Under the pieces are notes generated by a model. That model was not told the DNA's origin, ran no database searches, and was given only the letters and a program-made list of their open reading frames with translations. The translations under genes and the position numbers were made by a program. From positions 3,596,001-3,660,000 of the forward strand of contig NC_013892.1 of the NCBI RefSeq assembly GCF_000027225.1: a DNA stretch of 64,000 nt, in the 5' to 3' direction. Source of the DNA: Xenorhabdus bovienii SS-2004 (GTDB lineage: Bacteria > Pseudomonadota > Gammaproteobacteria > Enterobacterales > Enterobacteriaceae). Shown in pieces: positions 1 to 11,029 of this stretch. The first letter of the stretch is position 1. Every line of letters begins with the position of its first letter.

Positions 1-1035
1 CGTGTTCCTTTTGCGATGGAAAACTTCGTGCCTGATCATTATCAGCAAAGTTATGCCGCAGAATGGTTGCCGGCAGCCAGTCAGCAAGGTGCTTCCCCCA
101 TCGATTTTTGCCAGCCGGTTGAGTTTGAGACCAGTGAGATAAAGGAAGTGGCACTCGATGAACTGATCCGTTTTTACCGTTACCCCGTCAGGGCATTTTT
201 TCAGCGTCGGCTGAAAGTGCATTTCATCATTGAAGAGACGGAACTGCCTGAAGAAGAACCTTTCGTACTCGATCATCTGCAACGTTATCAATTTAACCAA
301 TTGTTGTTGAGTATCTTGCTAGAAGAAGGATCACCTGAATCTCTGTTTTATCATCTCCGCGCATCGGGAGGTTTGCCACATGGGGCGTTTGGTGAGGTTT
401 ACTGGCTGAATCAATTAGAAGCTATGCAGCCACTGGCAAATAAGATTCGGGAAGAGAGAACGGAGTCTTCTTTCATAGAGTTACACCATGAGTTAGATAC
501 TGTGGTATTGACTGGAAAAATCCATCAGGTGCAGCCCGATGGAATTTTACGTTGGCGTCCAGCGAACTTAATGGCTAATGATGGTATCCAACTATGGATT
601 GAACATCTTGCCTATTGTTTTTCAGGCAACAATGGTGAGAGCCGAATGTATGGAAGGGAAAACAGCGAGTGGCGTTTTTCACCATTGACATCGGATGAGG
701 CAAAAAAATACCTGAATCAGATGGTTGCTGGTTATTTTCAGGGCATGTCTGAACCACTCCCTTTGTTTTGCCGAAGCGGTTGGGCATGGCTGGATGATTG
801 CTTTGACAGAGAGAGCCAGAAAATCAATTTCAGTGAGGAAGCTCAGCAAAAAGCTGAAAACAAACTGATGCAGCAATGGCTGGGAACACAGGGAAAAAGT
901 GGAGAAAGCAGTGATGCTTACGTCCAACGAGCATTTAGGCAAGTTGATCAATTATTTTGGGTGCGTATGAAACGCGAAGTACAGAGTTATTTGTTGCCTA
1001 TGGCTTGTCATTTAAGTCGTTCTTCATCTAAATAA
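1..1035 (+). CDS. recC: RecC, exodeoxyribonuclease V gamma subunit (C-terminal part)
   Basis: The reading frame is open from base 1, so the gene starts upstream of the window; 345 codons are seen, ending in TAA at 1035. RecC is the DNA-scanning subunit of the RecBCD helicase-nuclease, which processes double-strand ends and recognises Chi. The visible part is the C-terminal third, which in the family holds the inactive nuclease-like fold that contacts RecB and RecD; no catalytic motif is expected. The identification rests on residues such as VPFAMENFVPDHYQQSYAAE and on position: ptrA, recB and recD follow on the same strand in the order recC-ptrA-recB-recD known from enterobacteria. A 19-bp gap separates it from ptrA. 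Confidence 0.95.
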   Translation, partial: RVPFAMENFVPDHYQQSYAAEWLPAASQQGASPIDFCQPVEFETSEIKEVALDELIRFYRYPVRAFFQRRLKVHFIIEETELPEEEPFVLDHLQRYQFNQLLLSILLEEGSPESLFYHLRASGGLPHGAFGEVYWLNQLEAMQPLANKIREERTESSFIELHHELDTVVLTGKIHQVQPDGILRWRPANLMANDGIQLWIEHLAYCFSGNNGESRMYGRENSEWRFSPLTSDEAKKYLNQMVAGYFQGMSEPLPLFCRSGWAWLDDCFDRESQKINFSEEAQQKAENKLMQQWLGTQGKSGESSDAYVQRAFRQVDQLFWVRMKREVQSYLLPMACHLSRSSSK

Positions 1036-1054
1036 ATAGGGAAAATATTGGGTT

Positions 1055-3940
1055 ATGCCTAAATATATTATTCGCATCATGACGATGCTTTTTCTGCTCT
1101 TTTGGGGAACCACAGCGTATGCAAAGTTGCCTTGGCAGCCTTTGCCTGAAACTATTAATAAAAGTGAACGAGATCTTCGTCAATATAAAGCCATCCAATT
1201 ACCCAATGGCATGACGGTTTTACTGGTTTCTGATGAGAAGGCCATTAAATCATTGGCTGCCATTTCAGTTCCGGTTGGCCATATGGAAAATCCTGATAAC
1301 CAGCTTGGTCTGGCTCATTATTTGGAGCATATGGTGCTCATGGGCTCCAAGCGATACCCTCAATCTGGGGGGTTCACCGAGTTTTTGCAGAAGCACGGTG
1401 GAAGTCACAATGCCAGCACTTCAAGCAATCGTACCGCATTTTATCTGGAAGTTGAGAATGGTTCACTGACAGAAGCGACAGAACGCCTTAGCGATGCTCT
1501 TGCTGAACCGCTTCTTGATCCGGTTAACGCCGATCGTGAGCGTCATGCCATTGATAACGAAATGACCATTGCCCGTGCTGGTGAGGGTCATCGCATATGG
1601 CAGGTCCGCTCTGAAACGCTCAATCCTGCGCATCCCAATGCCCGTTTTGGTGGTGGAAACCTTGAAACGCTGAAAGATAAGCCCGACAGTAAATTACAGG
1701 CCGCACTCATTGATTTTTACCAGCGCTATTACTCTGCCAATCTGATGAAAGGGGTGTTGTATGGTCAGCAACCGATCGACAAACTGGCTCATATTGCGGT
1801 AGAAACCTTTGGCCGGATTCCGAACAGACAGGCTTCAGTCCCCGCTATTACGGTTCCGGCGATAACGGATAAAGAAAAAGGCATCATTATCCATTATGTG
1901 CCTTCGAAGCCTTACAAATCGTTACAACTGGAATTCAGCATTGCTGACAACAGCGCGGATTTTCGCAGTAAAACAGATGCCTATCTGGGATATCTGATTG
2001 GTAATCGTAGTGCGAACACGCTGTCTGACTGGCTGCAAAAACAGGGATTGGCTGAGGGCATCAGTGCCAGCGCCAGCCCGACGACAGATGGTAACTCAGG
2101 AACGTTTGGCATTTATGTCTCATTAACGGACAAAGGGCTTGAGCAGCGTGATCGGGTTATTGCGGCCATCTTCTCTTACATTAATCTGTTAAAGCAAAAG
2201 GGCATTGAAAAGAGCTATTTTGATGAAATGGCTAAAGTGCTCAATTTATCATTCGAGTATGCGTCAATCGTGCGGAATATGGGCTACATTCAGTGGTTGT
2301 CTGATGTTATGCAGGATATCCCTGTTTCCCATGTACTGGACGCCGGCTATCTTGCGGACGAATACAACCCACAAGCTATCTTCAGCCGTCTGGCTGAACT
2401 GACACCTGAAAATGCGCGTATTTGGTTTACTGGCCCGAAAGAGCCACATAACAAGGAAGCTTACTTTGTTCATGCGCCCTATCAGGTCAATAAAATCACA
2501 CCACAACAGCGGACGGAATGGCGGAAACTCGAAAAAGAGGTTTCGCTCTCCTTGCCAGAACTGAATCCGTATATTCCTGATGATTTATCTTTGATTAAGG
2601 CATCAGGCAGTCAAAAACACCCTAAAATGATTTTAGAGCAGCCAAATGTTCGTTTGCTCTATATGCAGAGCCAATATTTTATGGATGAACCCAAGTCCAT
2701 CATCACATTGAATATGCGTAATGCGGATGGAATGAGTCATGCCAAAGATCAGGTTACTTATTCGTTATTGGCCTATTTGAGTGATATGGGATTGGATCAG
2801 CTGGGCTATCAGGCATCTGTAGGTGGCATGGGATTAACATTAGGGTATTCAGAAGGCCTGCAAATTGGGGTGAGTGGTTATACTCAGCACTTGTCTGAAC
2901 TGTTAACTTCGGCCATCAGCCAGTACATTGCGTTCACACCCACTCAGGAAGAGCTGAATCAGGCAAAATCGCGCTATCGTGACCAAGTGGAAGCCGTCAA
3001 TAATGGCAAGGCTTATGAAATGGCGACACACCCCGTCTCCCGTCTTTCTCGTGTGCCTTATTTTGAGCAGACTGACCGTTTGAAAGCTTTGGATACCATC
3101 ACGATTGACGATATTGTTAAATACCGTCAGAGAATGATTCAGCATTCGGCTTTACAGGCGGGAATTTTCGGTAATTTAACAGAAAAGCAGAGTATCGATA
3201 TCGTTAAGTCGGCACATAAGCAACTCGCGAATCAGGGGACTACGTGGTGGAGTGGCGACCATATCGTGGTTGATCGTGATTATGCGGTGAATTTTAAAGG
3301 AACTGCCAGCAGTACCGATAATGCACTGTCTGAAGTCTATATTCCAACGGGATATGACCGAATCAATGGTTATATTTATTCCAACCTGTTAGGGCGTATT
3401 TTGTCACCCTGGTTCTTTGAACAACTCAGAACATCGGAACAATTGGGCTATGTTGCTTCTGCTTTCAACACCAGCGTGGGTGAACAATCGGGATTGGGCT
3501 TCCTGTTGCAGAGTAACAGCAAGCAACCCGATTACCTGCATCAACGCTATCAGAGCTTTTATCAACAGGCCGCAAAAAAATTACAGGCAATGCCTGATGC
3601 TGATTTTGAACAGTATAAAAAAGCGTTACTGACAGAAATGCGGCAGCCACCAGAAACTTTTTATGCAGAAGCATCCCATTATAATTATGATTTTGGGAGT
3701 AATAACTTCAAATTTGATACACACGAAAAAACCATTGCCGCTACGGAGAAAGTGACTAAGGCACAACTAATTGCTTTTTATGATAAAGCGGTGATAAAGC
3801 GTCAAGGATTGGCACTGATTTCCCAAATTACCGGTAAAAAAGGGGCAGCTCATCAATATGCTGAGCTGAAAGGCTGGAAAACTTACTCTAACGTGTCAGA
3901 TTTCCAGAAACAGTTGCCGGTTAAGGTGAATGCTCAGTGA
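1055..3940 (+). CDS. ptrA: Protease III (pitrilysin), periplasmic zinc metalloprotease
   Basis: 961 residues, the usual length for pitrilysin. An N-terminal hydrophobic stretch (about residues 8-22, ending TAYA) is a Sec signal peptide, so the protein should act in the periplasm, degrading small polypeptides. The inverted zinc motif HYLEH (H88, E91, H92) and the third ligand E169 in DNEMTIARAGE define an active M16 peptidase. The C-terminal M16 half lacks the motif, as is normal, and carries a conserved region around FEQLRTSEQLGYV. The gene lies between recC and recB and overlaps recB by four bases (GTGA), so translation of recB is probably coupled to it. It has no known role in recombination; the position is an inherited operon arrangement. 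Confidence 0.97.
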   Translation: MPKYIIRIMTMLFLLFWGTTAYAKLPWQPLPETINKSERDLRQYKAIQLPNGMTVLLVSDEKAIKSLAAISVPVGHMENPDNQLGLAHYLEHMVLMGSKRYPQSGGFTEFLQKHGGSHNASTSSNRTAFYLEVENGSLTEATERLSDALAEPLLDPVNADRERHAIDNEMTIARAGEGHRIWQVRSETLNPAHPNARFGGGNLETLKDKPDSKLQAALIDFYQRYYSANLMKGVLYGQQPIDKLAHIAVETFGRIPNRQASVPAITVPAITDKEKGIIIHYVPSKPYKSLQLEFSIADNSADFRSKTDAYLGYLIGNRSANTLSDWLQKQGLAEGISASASPTTDGNSGTFGIYVSLTDKGLEQRDRVIAAIFSYINLLKQKGIEKSYFDEMAKVLNLSFEYASIVRNMGYIQWLSDVMQDIPVSHVLDAGYLADEYNPQAIFSRLAELTPENARIWFTGPKEPHNKEAYFVHAPYQVNKITPQQRTEWRKLEKEVSLSLPELNPYIPDDLSLIKASGSQKHPKMILEQPNVRLLYMQSQYFMDEPKSIITLNMRNADGMSHAKDQVTYSLLAYLSDMGLDQLGYQASVGGMGLTLGYSEGLQIGVSGYTQHLSELLTSAISQYIAFTPTQEELNQAKSRYRDQVEAVNNGKAYEMATHPVSRLSRVPYFEQTDRLKALDTITIDDIVKYRQRMIQHSALQAGIFGNLTEKQSIDIVKSAHKQLANQGTTWWSGDHIVVDRDYAVNFKGTASSTDNALSEVYIPTGYDRINGYIYSNLLGRILSPWFFEQLRTSEQLGYVASAFNTSVGEQSGLGFLLQSNSKQPDYLHQRYQSFYQQAAKKLQAMPDADFEQYKKALLTEMRQPPETFYAEASHYNYDFGSNNFKFDTHEKTIAATEKVTKAQLIAFYDKAVIKRQGLALISQITGKKGAAHQYAELKGWKTYSNVSDFQKQLPVKVNAQ

Positions 3941-6900
3941 GCACAGAAATACTAAACCATAAACTTAACCCATTAACACTGCCGCTGCATGGTCAGCGGC
4001 TGATTGAGGCTTCAGCGGGAACAGGTAAAACCTACACGATAGGTTTGCTCTATCTTCGTCTGTTACTCGGATTAGGCGGTGATGCCGCCTTTTTCCGCCC
4101 GCTGAATGTCGAAGAAATCCTTGTTGTCACCTTTACTGAAGCGGCAACGGATGAATTGCGTGGACGTATCCGCGAAAATATCCATCAGCTTCGTTTGGCG
4201 TGTATTCGCGAAGGGACGGAGGAAAGTGATCCTGTTTATCAGCAATTGCTGGATCAAATTCCTGACAGAGCAAGTGCTGCCAGTTGGCTTCTGGCTGCTG
4301 AACGTCAAATGGACGAAGCGGCAATTTATACTATTCATGGTTTTTGCCAGCGAATGCTGGTGCACAATGCCTTTGAATCCGGTGTTCTGTTTGACCAAAC
4401 GTTGATTCAGGATGAATACCCGCTACGCAAACAAGGCTGTGCCGATTTTTGGCGGCGTCACTGTTATCCGCTCTCGTTGTCAATGGCGACAGTGATCAAT
4501 CAAGAATGGAGTGGGCCAGAGGCACTGCTTAAGGATGTTTCCTCTCATCTGCAAGGAGATATGCCTTATATCGTCAATCCGCCTGACAGTGATGAAACCC
4601 TGATTGGCCGTCATGAAAAGATCATTAGTCTGATTGATACAGTCAAGCATCGGTGGAGAGATGTAGCACCGGATTTACACGATCTCATTGCCAATTCTGA
4701 TGTCGATAAGCGTAGTTACAGTAAAAAACACTTACCCAACTGGCTGAACAGTGTTTCTGAATGGGCTGAATCGCAGACCAGAGATTATCAGCTTCCCAAA
4801 GAATTGGACAAATTCAGTCAGTCACGATTGGCGGAAAAGACCAAAAAGGGAGAGACTCCTCAGCATCCGGTGTTTACTGCCATCGACGATTTATATCAAC
4901 AACCGCTAACACTACGGGATATCATCATCTCTAAGGCGATTGTTGAAATACGTCAGTCCGTCAATCAGGAAAAGTTGATGCGCGGACATATGGGATTTGA
5001 TGACTTATTGACGCGGCTGGACAGCGCCTTACAACGAGAAGGGGGAAAGCAGCTTGCGACGACTATCCGGCAGCGTTATCCCGTTGCCATGATCGATGAG
5101 TTTCAGGATACTGACCCGCAGCAATACCGCATTTTTCAAGCCATATATTGTGATCAACCGGAAAATGAGCAGCGGGAAAATGGCTTGATGTTTATCGGCG
5201 ATCCCAAGCAAGCGATTTATGCGTTCCGTGGTGCGGATATTTTTACCTATATTCGGGCGCGTTCCCAAGTCAGTGCTCATTACACACTGGAAACCAACTG
5301 GCGCTCTTCTGTGCCAATGGTGCAAGCCGTCAATAAACTGTTTTCCCACACAGAGCGCCCCTTCCTGTTCAGCCAAATTCCGTTTATTAATGTGAAAGCA
5401 GCGGAAAAAAACCATAATCTGAGATTCTTGTTCCACCATCAGGAGCAGGCTGCTTTACAGTTTTGGTTACAGCCCGGAGAGGGGGTTGCCAAAGGGGGAT
5501 ATGAACAGAGCATGGCGCGGCACTGTGCTGCCCAAATTCGGGATTGGTTGCTGGCTGGGCAACAAGGGCAGGCACTTTTGCAGCAGGCAGAAAAAAGCCA
5601 GCCCGTCACGGCGGCAGATATTACCGTGCTGGTGCGGAACCGCCGCGAAGCAGCAATGATCCGCGATGAATTGAATGCGCTCAAGATACCGTCGGTGTTT
5701 CTTTCCAACCGTGATAGTGTATTTGATACGCCGGAAGCAAAGGATTTGCTTTGGCTGTTACAAGCGGTGCTATCACCGGAGAAGGAACGTGAACTCCGGA
5801 GCGCATTGGCCAGTAGTTTGTTTGGCCTGAGTGCACAGCAAATTGATCAGCTGAATCACGATGAAACTGCATGGGATCATCTGGTGGATGAATTTTCCGG
5901 TTATGCCCGGTTATGGCGCTCCCGTGGGGTGTTGCCGATGTTGCGGGCGGTCATGGTGAAATACCAGGTTGCAGAAAATCTACTGGCCGGGTATGACGGT
6001 GAGCGCCGGCTGACTGATGTCATGCACATTGGCGAGTTGTTGCAGGAAACATCGCTGCAATTGGATAGCGAACATGCAGTAGTTCGCTGGCTGGCACAAC
6101 AGATTTCCCGTCCTGACCCACAATCAGAAACCCAGCAGATGCGGCTGGAAAGTGATAAACATCTGGTGCAGATATGTACCATCCATAAATCAAAAGGATT
6201 GGAATACCCACTGGTTTGTCTGCCATTCATATGTAGTTTCAGGAAACAGGAACAGGCGATTTACCATGATCGTCAGAGTTTTGAGACTCACTTCAGTATC
6301 TTCCAGGATGATGAAAAGAAGGCACTGGCAGATGAAGAACGATTGGCAGAAGATTTGCGTCTGCTCTATGTTGCCTTAACACGGTCGATTTATCACTGTA
6401 GTGTCGGGGTTGCACCACTGATTCAAGGCAATAAGAAAAAAGCAGGCAATACGGATTTACACTTATCTGCCCTTGGTTATTTGTTGCAGAAAGGGCAGCA
6501 AGGTGATGCGCAATTGCTGGCAGATAGCCTCAATGAACTCAGTAATGATGATATTCAGGTCACACTGATGGAGGAAACTGATGATGTGCAGTGGTGTTCG
6601 CAAAATAACAATGACTCATTGCTGGCGGCCAGAAAATTCCGGCGTTCCATTCAGGATGATTGGCGGGTAACCAGTTATTCTGGCTTGCAGTATTCCTCTT
6701 CGCACTCTATTTCCCATGCTTATACCAGCGCGTTTGGAGAATCGGTGGATGTCATTGTGCAGTCGATTGCCCCGAAACTGGATATTGATGCTCGTGGCGA
6801 AAAGCAGGAGGAACCTTCATCGCAGATGACACCACATACTTTTCCTCGCGGGGCATCTGCTGGTACCTTCTTACATAGCATCTTGGAAGATCTCGACTTC

Positions 6901-7554
6901 AGCGAGCTACCTGAGCAGGTGTGGCTGGCAGAAAAATTAACGGCAGCCGGGTTTGATGAGAACTGGGCGCCAGTATTGCAGCAGTGGATAGCGGATTTTG
7001 TTACCGCAGAGCTGGATGAGCAGGGAATACAACTTGCCAATGTTCCTCGTCATCAGCAACAAAGTGAAATGCAATTTTATTTACCTGTCGATAAGCTGCT
7101 GCATTCACATGCATTGAGTGCATTGACCCGCCGTTATGATCCGTTGTCTGCACAATGTGCACCTTTATCCTTTCATCAGGTTAAGGGCATGTTGAAAGGG
7201 TTTATTGATTTAGTTTTCTGCTGGCAGGGTAAGTTTTATGTGGTGGACTACAAGTCAAACTGGCTGGGGGAGAGCAGTCAGTCATACACTCAGGAAGCCA
7301 TGGCCAAAGCCATGATAGAACATCGGTACGATTTGCAGTATCAGCTTTATACGTTGGCGTTACATCGTTATTTGCGTCACCGATTGGTGAATTACGATTA
7401 TCAGCAGCATTTTGGGGGAGTTATCTACCTGTTTCTGCGCGGGATTGATAAGGCTAATCCAGGACATGGTGTTTATCGTTATTTGCCCTCCATTGAATTT
7501 GTTGATGAACTGGATAGGCTTTTCAGTGCGGCTGGCGAGGAGCAGGGCGTATGA
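3937..7554 (+). CDS. recB: RecB, exodeoxyribonuclease V beta subunit
   Basis: 1205 residues with a GTG start overlapping the ptrA stop. RecB is the 3'-5' helicase and only nuclease of RecBCD, acting in double-strand break repair and degradation of foreign linear DNA. The superfamily 1 helicase motifs are visible: Walker A ASAGTGKT (K31), motif II IDEFQDTDPQQ, motif III GDPKQAIYAFRGAD, and the late motif VALTRS. The C-terminal nuclease domain carries GFIDLVF followed by VVDYKSNW, the D-x(n)-D-x-K metal-binding set of the family. Overlap with recD by four bases (ATGA) indicates coupled translation and stoichiometric production of subunits. No damage is seen. Confidence 0.97.
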   Translation: MSTEILNHKLNPLTLPLHGQRLIEASAGTGKTYTIGLLYLRLLLGLGGDAAFFRPLNVEEILVVTFTEAATDELRGRIRENIHQLRLACIREGTEESDPVYQQLLDQIPDRASAASWLLAAERQMDEAAIYTIHGFCQRMLVHNAFESGVLFDQTLIQDEYPLRKQGCADFWRRHCYPLSLSMATVINQEWSGPEALLKDVSSHLQGDMPYIVNPPDSDETLIGRHEKIISLIDTVKHRWRDVAPDLHDLIANSDVDKRSYSKKHLPNWLNSVSEWAESQTRDYQLPKELDKFSQSRLAEKTKKGETPQHPVFTAIDDLYQQPLTLRDIIISKAIVEIRQSVNQEKLMRGHMGFDDLLTRLDSALQREGGKQLATTIRQRYPVAMIDEFQDTDPQQYRIFQAIYCDQPENEQRENGLMFIGDPKQAIYAFRGADIFTYIRARSQVSAHYTLETNWRSSVPMVQAVNKLFSHTERPFLFSQIPFINVKAAEKNHNLRFLFHHQEQAALQFWLQPGEGVAKGGYEQSMARHCAAQIRDWLLAGQQGQALLQQAEKSQPVTAADITVLVRNRREAAMIRDELNALKIPSVFLSNRDSVFDTPEAKDLLWLLQAVLSPEKERELRSALASSLFGLSAQQIDQLNHDETAWDHLVDEFSGYARLWRSRGVLPMLRAVMVKYQVAENLLAGYDGERRLTDVMHIGELLQETSLQLDSEHAVVRWLAQQISRPDPQSETQQMRLESDKHLVQICTIHKSKGLEYPLVCLPFICSFRKQEQAIYHDRQSFETHFSIFQDDEKKALADEERLAEDLRLLYVALTRSIYHCSVGVAPLIQGNKKKAGNTDLHLSALGYLLQKGQQGDAQLLADSLNELSNDDIQVTLMEETDDVQWCSQNNNDSLLAARKFRRSIQDDWRVTSYSGLQYSSSHSISHAYTSAFGESVDVIVQSIAPKLDIDARGEKQEEPSSQMTPHTFPRGASAGTFLHSILEDLDFSELPEQVWLAEKLTAAGFDENWAPVLQQWIADFVTAELDEQGIQLANVPRHQQQSEMQFYLPVDKLLHSHALSALTRRYDPLSAQCAPLSFHQVKGMLKGFIDLVFCWQGKFYVVDYKSNWLGESSQSYTQEAMAKAMIEHRYDLQYQLYTLALHRYLRHRLVNYDYQQHFGGVIYLFLRGIDKANPGHGVYRYLPSIEFVDELDRLFSAAGEEQGV

Positions 7555-9458
7555 GTGACATGAAATTATTGTTGCAGCAAGCCGTTGCCCAAAAATTACT
7601 GCGCCCGCTGGATGTGCAGTTTGCTTATGCAATGATTGAAAACGGAGATCCTCTGTTATTGCTGATTACGGCATTGGTGAGTGCGGAATCAGGAGCAGGG
7701 CATGTCTGCCTGCCATTAGAGCGGATCTCGCCTGAATATTTATTTGAGGGGCGGCAGCCTGAATTAGCAGCATCGCTCTGGTTTTCGGCGGGGAAACCAA
7801 ATCAGCAGCAAGTTATTTCAGCGTTACAAGCATGTTCTGCAGTGAGCACTGGCGAATCTCCCGCACCGATCATTCTTTCCCGCCACGCTCTTGCTGATTA
7901 TCGCCTTTACATGCAACGCATGTGGCAAAGTGAGCGTCGGGTCGCGGAGTTTTTTGCGTCGGTAGAATTATCTGACGATATTGATGAAGTGCAATTACAT
8001 CGCATTTTGGATGAACTTTTTGGTGTCACCGCTGAAGGGGAAATAGACTGGCAGAAAGTGGCGGCGGCAGTTGCTGTAACCAGCCGTATTTCCGTTATCT
8101 CTGGCGGGCCAGGGACAGGAAAAACGACGACGGTAGCTAAGTTGCTGGCCGCCTTGATCAAACTGAATGAAGGCAGAACACTGAGTATTCAATTGGCCGC
8201 ACCCACTGGTAAAGCGGCCGCCAGATTGACTGAATCGCTGAGTGAGGCAGTCAATAAACTGGCTTTAACATCACAACAATCGAATAGCATTCCTGAGCAG
8301 GCACAAACAATTCATCGCCTGTTGGGAGCGCAGCCAGATAGCCAGAAACTGCGTTATCACCGCGATAATCCGCTATCTCTTGATATTTTGATCATCGATG
8401 AAGCCTCAATGGTGGACTTACCGATGATGGCACGTTTGATAGAAGCCCTGCCACCACGGGCAAAAGTGATTTTTCTGGGGGATAAAGATCAGTTGGCCTC
8501 GGTTGAAGCGGGAGCCGTATTGGGGGACATCTGCCGCTTCGCTGAACAAGGTTATAGTGCCAAGCGTGCCGAACAATTGAGTCAGTTGACAGGCTGTCAG
8601 CTAACATCGTATTCAATGCCTGATTCTGGAGAACATACACTGGCAGTCCGGGATTGCTTATGTCTGTTACGTAAAAGCTATCGTTTCAACTCGGCTTCGG
8701 GTATCGGGCAATTAGCATCGGCGGTTAATCAAGGCAATAGTGCCGGGGTATCTGCCGTCTTGGGTCAGTCTTTGCCTGATGTTCACTTCAATCCTCTTGC
8801 AGGAGATGAAGATTATCAGCGTTTATTGATGCAAACTGCAGAAGGTTATTACCGTTATTTAGCGATGGTGAACGAACAAGCATCTGACAAAGACATTTTG
8901 GCAGAGTTTAACCGTTTCAGGTTGTTGTGTGCTTTGAGGGAAGGGCCGTTTGGTGTAAGCGGCTTGAACCAGCGGGTAGAGCAATTGTTACATCGTAAAG
9001 GCGTTATTTCTCTGCCCAGAAGTGCGGAGAGCGGGGGTTATGCCGGACGTCCCATTATGATCTTACGCAACGATAGTACACTGGGGCTATTTAATGGTGA
9101 CATTGGTATTATGCTCAGGAATAAGGATAATGAGCTGAAAGCCCATTTTCAGCTATCTGATGGGACGATAAAGCCATTTCAGCCGAGCCGATTGCCTCAG
9201 CATGAAACGGCCTATGTGATGACTGTCCATAAATCCCAAGGTTCTGAGTTTGAACACACCGCGTTAGTCTTGCCGACTCAATTCTCGCCAGTTGTCAGCC
9301 GGGAACTGGTGTACACAGCCTTAACCCGTGCCCGTGAAAAATTGACGCTTTACGCACATAAACCGGTTCTGGATAAGGCGGTGAGTACATCAACACAGCG
9401 GCGTAGTGGCTTGGCAGAATGGCTCAAGCCAAAGGGAGAGTGTCAATCAGGTCAGTAA
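7551..9458 (+). CDS. recD: RecD, exodeoxyribonuclease V alpha subunit
   Basis: 635 residues, close to the enterobacterial RecD length. RecD is the fast 5'-3' superfamily 1B helicase of RecBCD. Visible motifs: Walker [16 protein letters not shown] near residue 185, motif [15 protein letters not shown], motif [23 protein letters not shown], and the C-terminal [11 protein letters not shown] and YTALTRAR motifs. The N-terminal region is the RecB-contacting part. The ATG overlaps the recB stop, so the gene is the last of the recC-ptrA-recB-recD unit. It converges with argA and overlaps its 3' end by seven bases. Confidence 0.97.
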   Translation: MSDMKLLLQQAVAQKLLRPLDVQFAYAMIENGDPLLLLITALVSAESGAGHVCLPLERISPEYLFEGRQPELAASLWFSAGKPNQQQVISALQACSAVSTGESPAPIILSRHALADYRLYMQRMWQSERRVAEFFASVELSDDIDEVQLHRILDELFGVTAEGEIDWQKVAAAVAVTSRISVISGGPGTGKTTTVAKLLAALIKLNEGRTLSIQLAAPTGKAAARLTESLSEAVNKLALTSQQSNSIPEQAQTIHRLLGAQPDSQKLRYHRDNPLSLDILIIDEASMVDLPMMARLIEALPPRAKVIFLGDKDQLASVEAGAVLGDICRFAEQGYSAKRAEQLSQLTGCQLTSYSMPDSGEHTLAVRDCLCLLRKSYRFNSASGIGQLASAVNQGNSAGVSAVLGQSLPDVHFNPLAGDEDYQRLLMQTAEGYYRYLAMVNEQASDKDILAEFNRFRLLCALREGPFGVSGLNQRVEQLLHRKGVISLPRSAESGGYAGRPIMILRNDSTLGLFNGDIGIMLRNKDNELKAHFQLSDGTIKPFQPSRLPQHETAYVMTVHKSQGSEFEHTALVLPTQFSPVVSRELVYTALTRAREKLTLYAHKPVLDKAVSTSTQRRSGLAEWLKPKGECQSGQ

Positions 9459-10786
9459 ACCTCTAAATTTAACATCAAGATTTTCGAACAGCGCTGGTAG
9501 TTATACAGCGCTTGTTTTTCCACAGGAAGCATATTGATTTCAGCAGGTTCAAAGCCTTTTTCCTGAAACCAGTGGATACTGCGGGTTGTGAGTACGAATA
9601 GTTTCTCCAGCCCTGCCTGTCTGGCCTGACCAGCGATGGAATTCAGTAATACTTCGCCTCGGGAAGAGTTCCGGTAGTTTGGATGAACCGCAACACAAGC
9701 CATTTCACCAATTTTTTCGTCAGGGTAAGAATAGAGCGCAGCGCAGGCGATCGTTACATTATCGTGCTCTATCAGAGTGAACTTATCAATTTCCATTTCC
9801 AGTTGTTCCCGTGAGCGGCGAACTAAGATACCTGTCTGTTCCAATGGACGAATAAGCTCAAGAATGCCCCCAATATCATTGATATTGGCTCGCCGGATCT
9901 GTTCGGAGCGCTCCATGACTATCTGGGTTCCACTGCCTTCACGGGAGAATAATTCCTGAACCAGTGAGCCATTTTCCTGATAGCTGATCAAATGGCTACG
10001 ACGAACCCCACGACGGCAGGCTTTGATAGCTCCTCTTAAGAAGCGGGCGGTACCTGAAGAATAATCTCCCTCACTTCCCAGCTCATTTAGCCGTGCTTCT
10101 CCCTCATTGGGAACAATTTCCGACAGGATATTCCCCTCTGCATCAAGTACGCCCTGTGATGAGCAAAACCCGATCAATTTTTCGGCTTTTAATTTAATCG
10201 CCAATTGTGAGGCTATATCTTCGGACGTCAGGTTGAAACTCTCACCTGTGACGGAAACGGCTACGGGCCCAATTAATACAATGGCATGGTTATCCAACTG
10301 CTGGTTAATGGCCTCCTCGTCAATACGGCGGATCCTGCCACTATGACAGTAATCAATGCCATCATCGACACCTAGTGGCTGGGCGATAATAAAGTTACCG
10401 CTGATAACGTTAATATTGGCACCTTGCAATGGTGTATTGCTGAGGCTCATGGAAAGACGAGCCGTAATATCAAGCTGTAGCAGACCTGCGGACTGTTTGA
10501 CCAGCTCCAGTGTCTTGGCATCCGTAACTCTGATGTGCTTGTGATAAATTGGCTGGCTATGGTATTCGGCAAGCTTTTGGTCGATTTGGGGACGAGCGCC
10601 ATACACGACGATCAAACGGATGCCCAGATTATGCAGTAGGCCGATGTCATTAACGATATTTGGAAAATTCTCGTGGGCGATAGCCTCACCGTCCAACATA
10701 ATGACAAAGGTTTTGCCTTGATGTGCATTTATATACGGAACTGAATGCCGGAAAACTTCAACCAATTCGGTACAGCGTTCTTTCAT
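9452..10786 (-). CDS. argA: Amino-acid N-acetyltransferase (N-acetylglutamate synthase)
   Basis: 444 residues. ArgA catalyses the first step of arginine synthesis, acetyl-CoA plus glutamate to N-acetylglutamate, in the cytoplasm. The N-terminal two-thirds is an amino-acid-kinase fold used for arginine feedback ([25 protein letters not shown]); the C-terminal third (from about residue 295) is the GNAT acetyltransferase domain with [18 protein letters not shown] as the acetyl-CoA loop. The start [15 protein letters not shown] matches the start of the E. coli enzyme. Two ARG boxes lie immediately upstream, pointing to ArgR repression. It is convergent with recD, as in E. coli. Confidence 0.97.
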   Translation of the reverse strand: MKERCTELVEVFRHSVPYINAHQGKTFVIMLDGEAIAHENFPNIVNDIGLLHNLGIRLIVVYGARPQIDQKLAEYHSQPIYHKHIRVTDAKTLELVKQSAGLLQLDITARLSMSLSNTPLQGANINVISGNFIIAQPLGVDDGIDYCHSGRIRRIDEEAINQQLDNHAIVLIGPVAVSVTGESFNLTSEDIASQLAIKLKAEKLIGFCSSQGVLDAEGNILSEIVPNEGEARLNELGSEGDYSSGTARFLRGAIKACRRGVRRSHLISYQENGSLVQELFSREGSGTQIVMERSEQIRRANINDIGGILELIRPLEQTGILVRRSREQLEMEIDKFTLIEHDNVTIACAALYSYPDEKIGEMACVAVHPNYRNSSRGEVLLNSIAGQARQAGLEKLFVLTTRSIHWFQEKGFEPAEINMLPVEKQALYNYQRCSKILMLNLEVY

Positions 10787-10797
10787 GAAACTCTCCA

Positions 10798-10836
10798 GAT
10801 GAATTCTTATTCATGATTTTTGTATTTTTATTCTTT
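10798..10836 (-). promoter_or_regulatory. Tandem ARG boxes (ArgR operator) of argA
   Basis: A perfect ARG box core TGAAT-N4-ATTCA lies at 10800-10813, and a second one with two mismatches (TGTAT-N4-ATTCT) at 10821-10834. Taken as 18-bp boxes they are separated by exactly 3 bp, the standard arrangement for an ArgR hexamer. They begin 11 bases upstream of the argA start codon, so they probably overlap the transcription start and repress argA when arginine is plentiful. Confidence 0.85.
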
Positions 10837-11029
10837 TTTGTCAAAAATGGCAAGAGGGAATATGGATAAAAATAACAATATTATTTATATTTATATTGAT
10901 ATTAATAAATTGAGAGAACGTAAAATGTTTTTTTTGATGACAGCCACTCGCTAATTAATTAGAGTTTGCCGCCTGACAGTCTTTTTTGGCAAGATTACCG
11001 CGTTTGGTTGTTTTTAAATGGAATAAACA

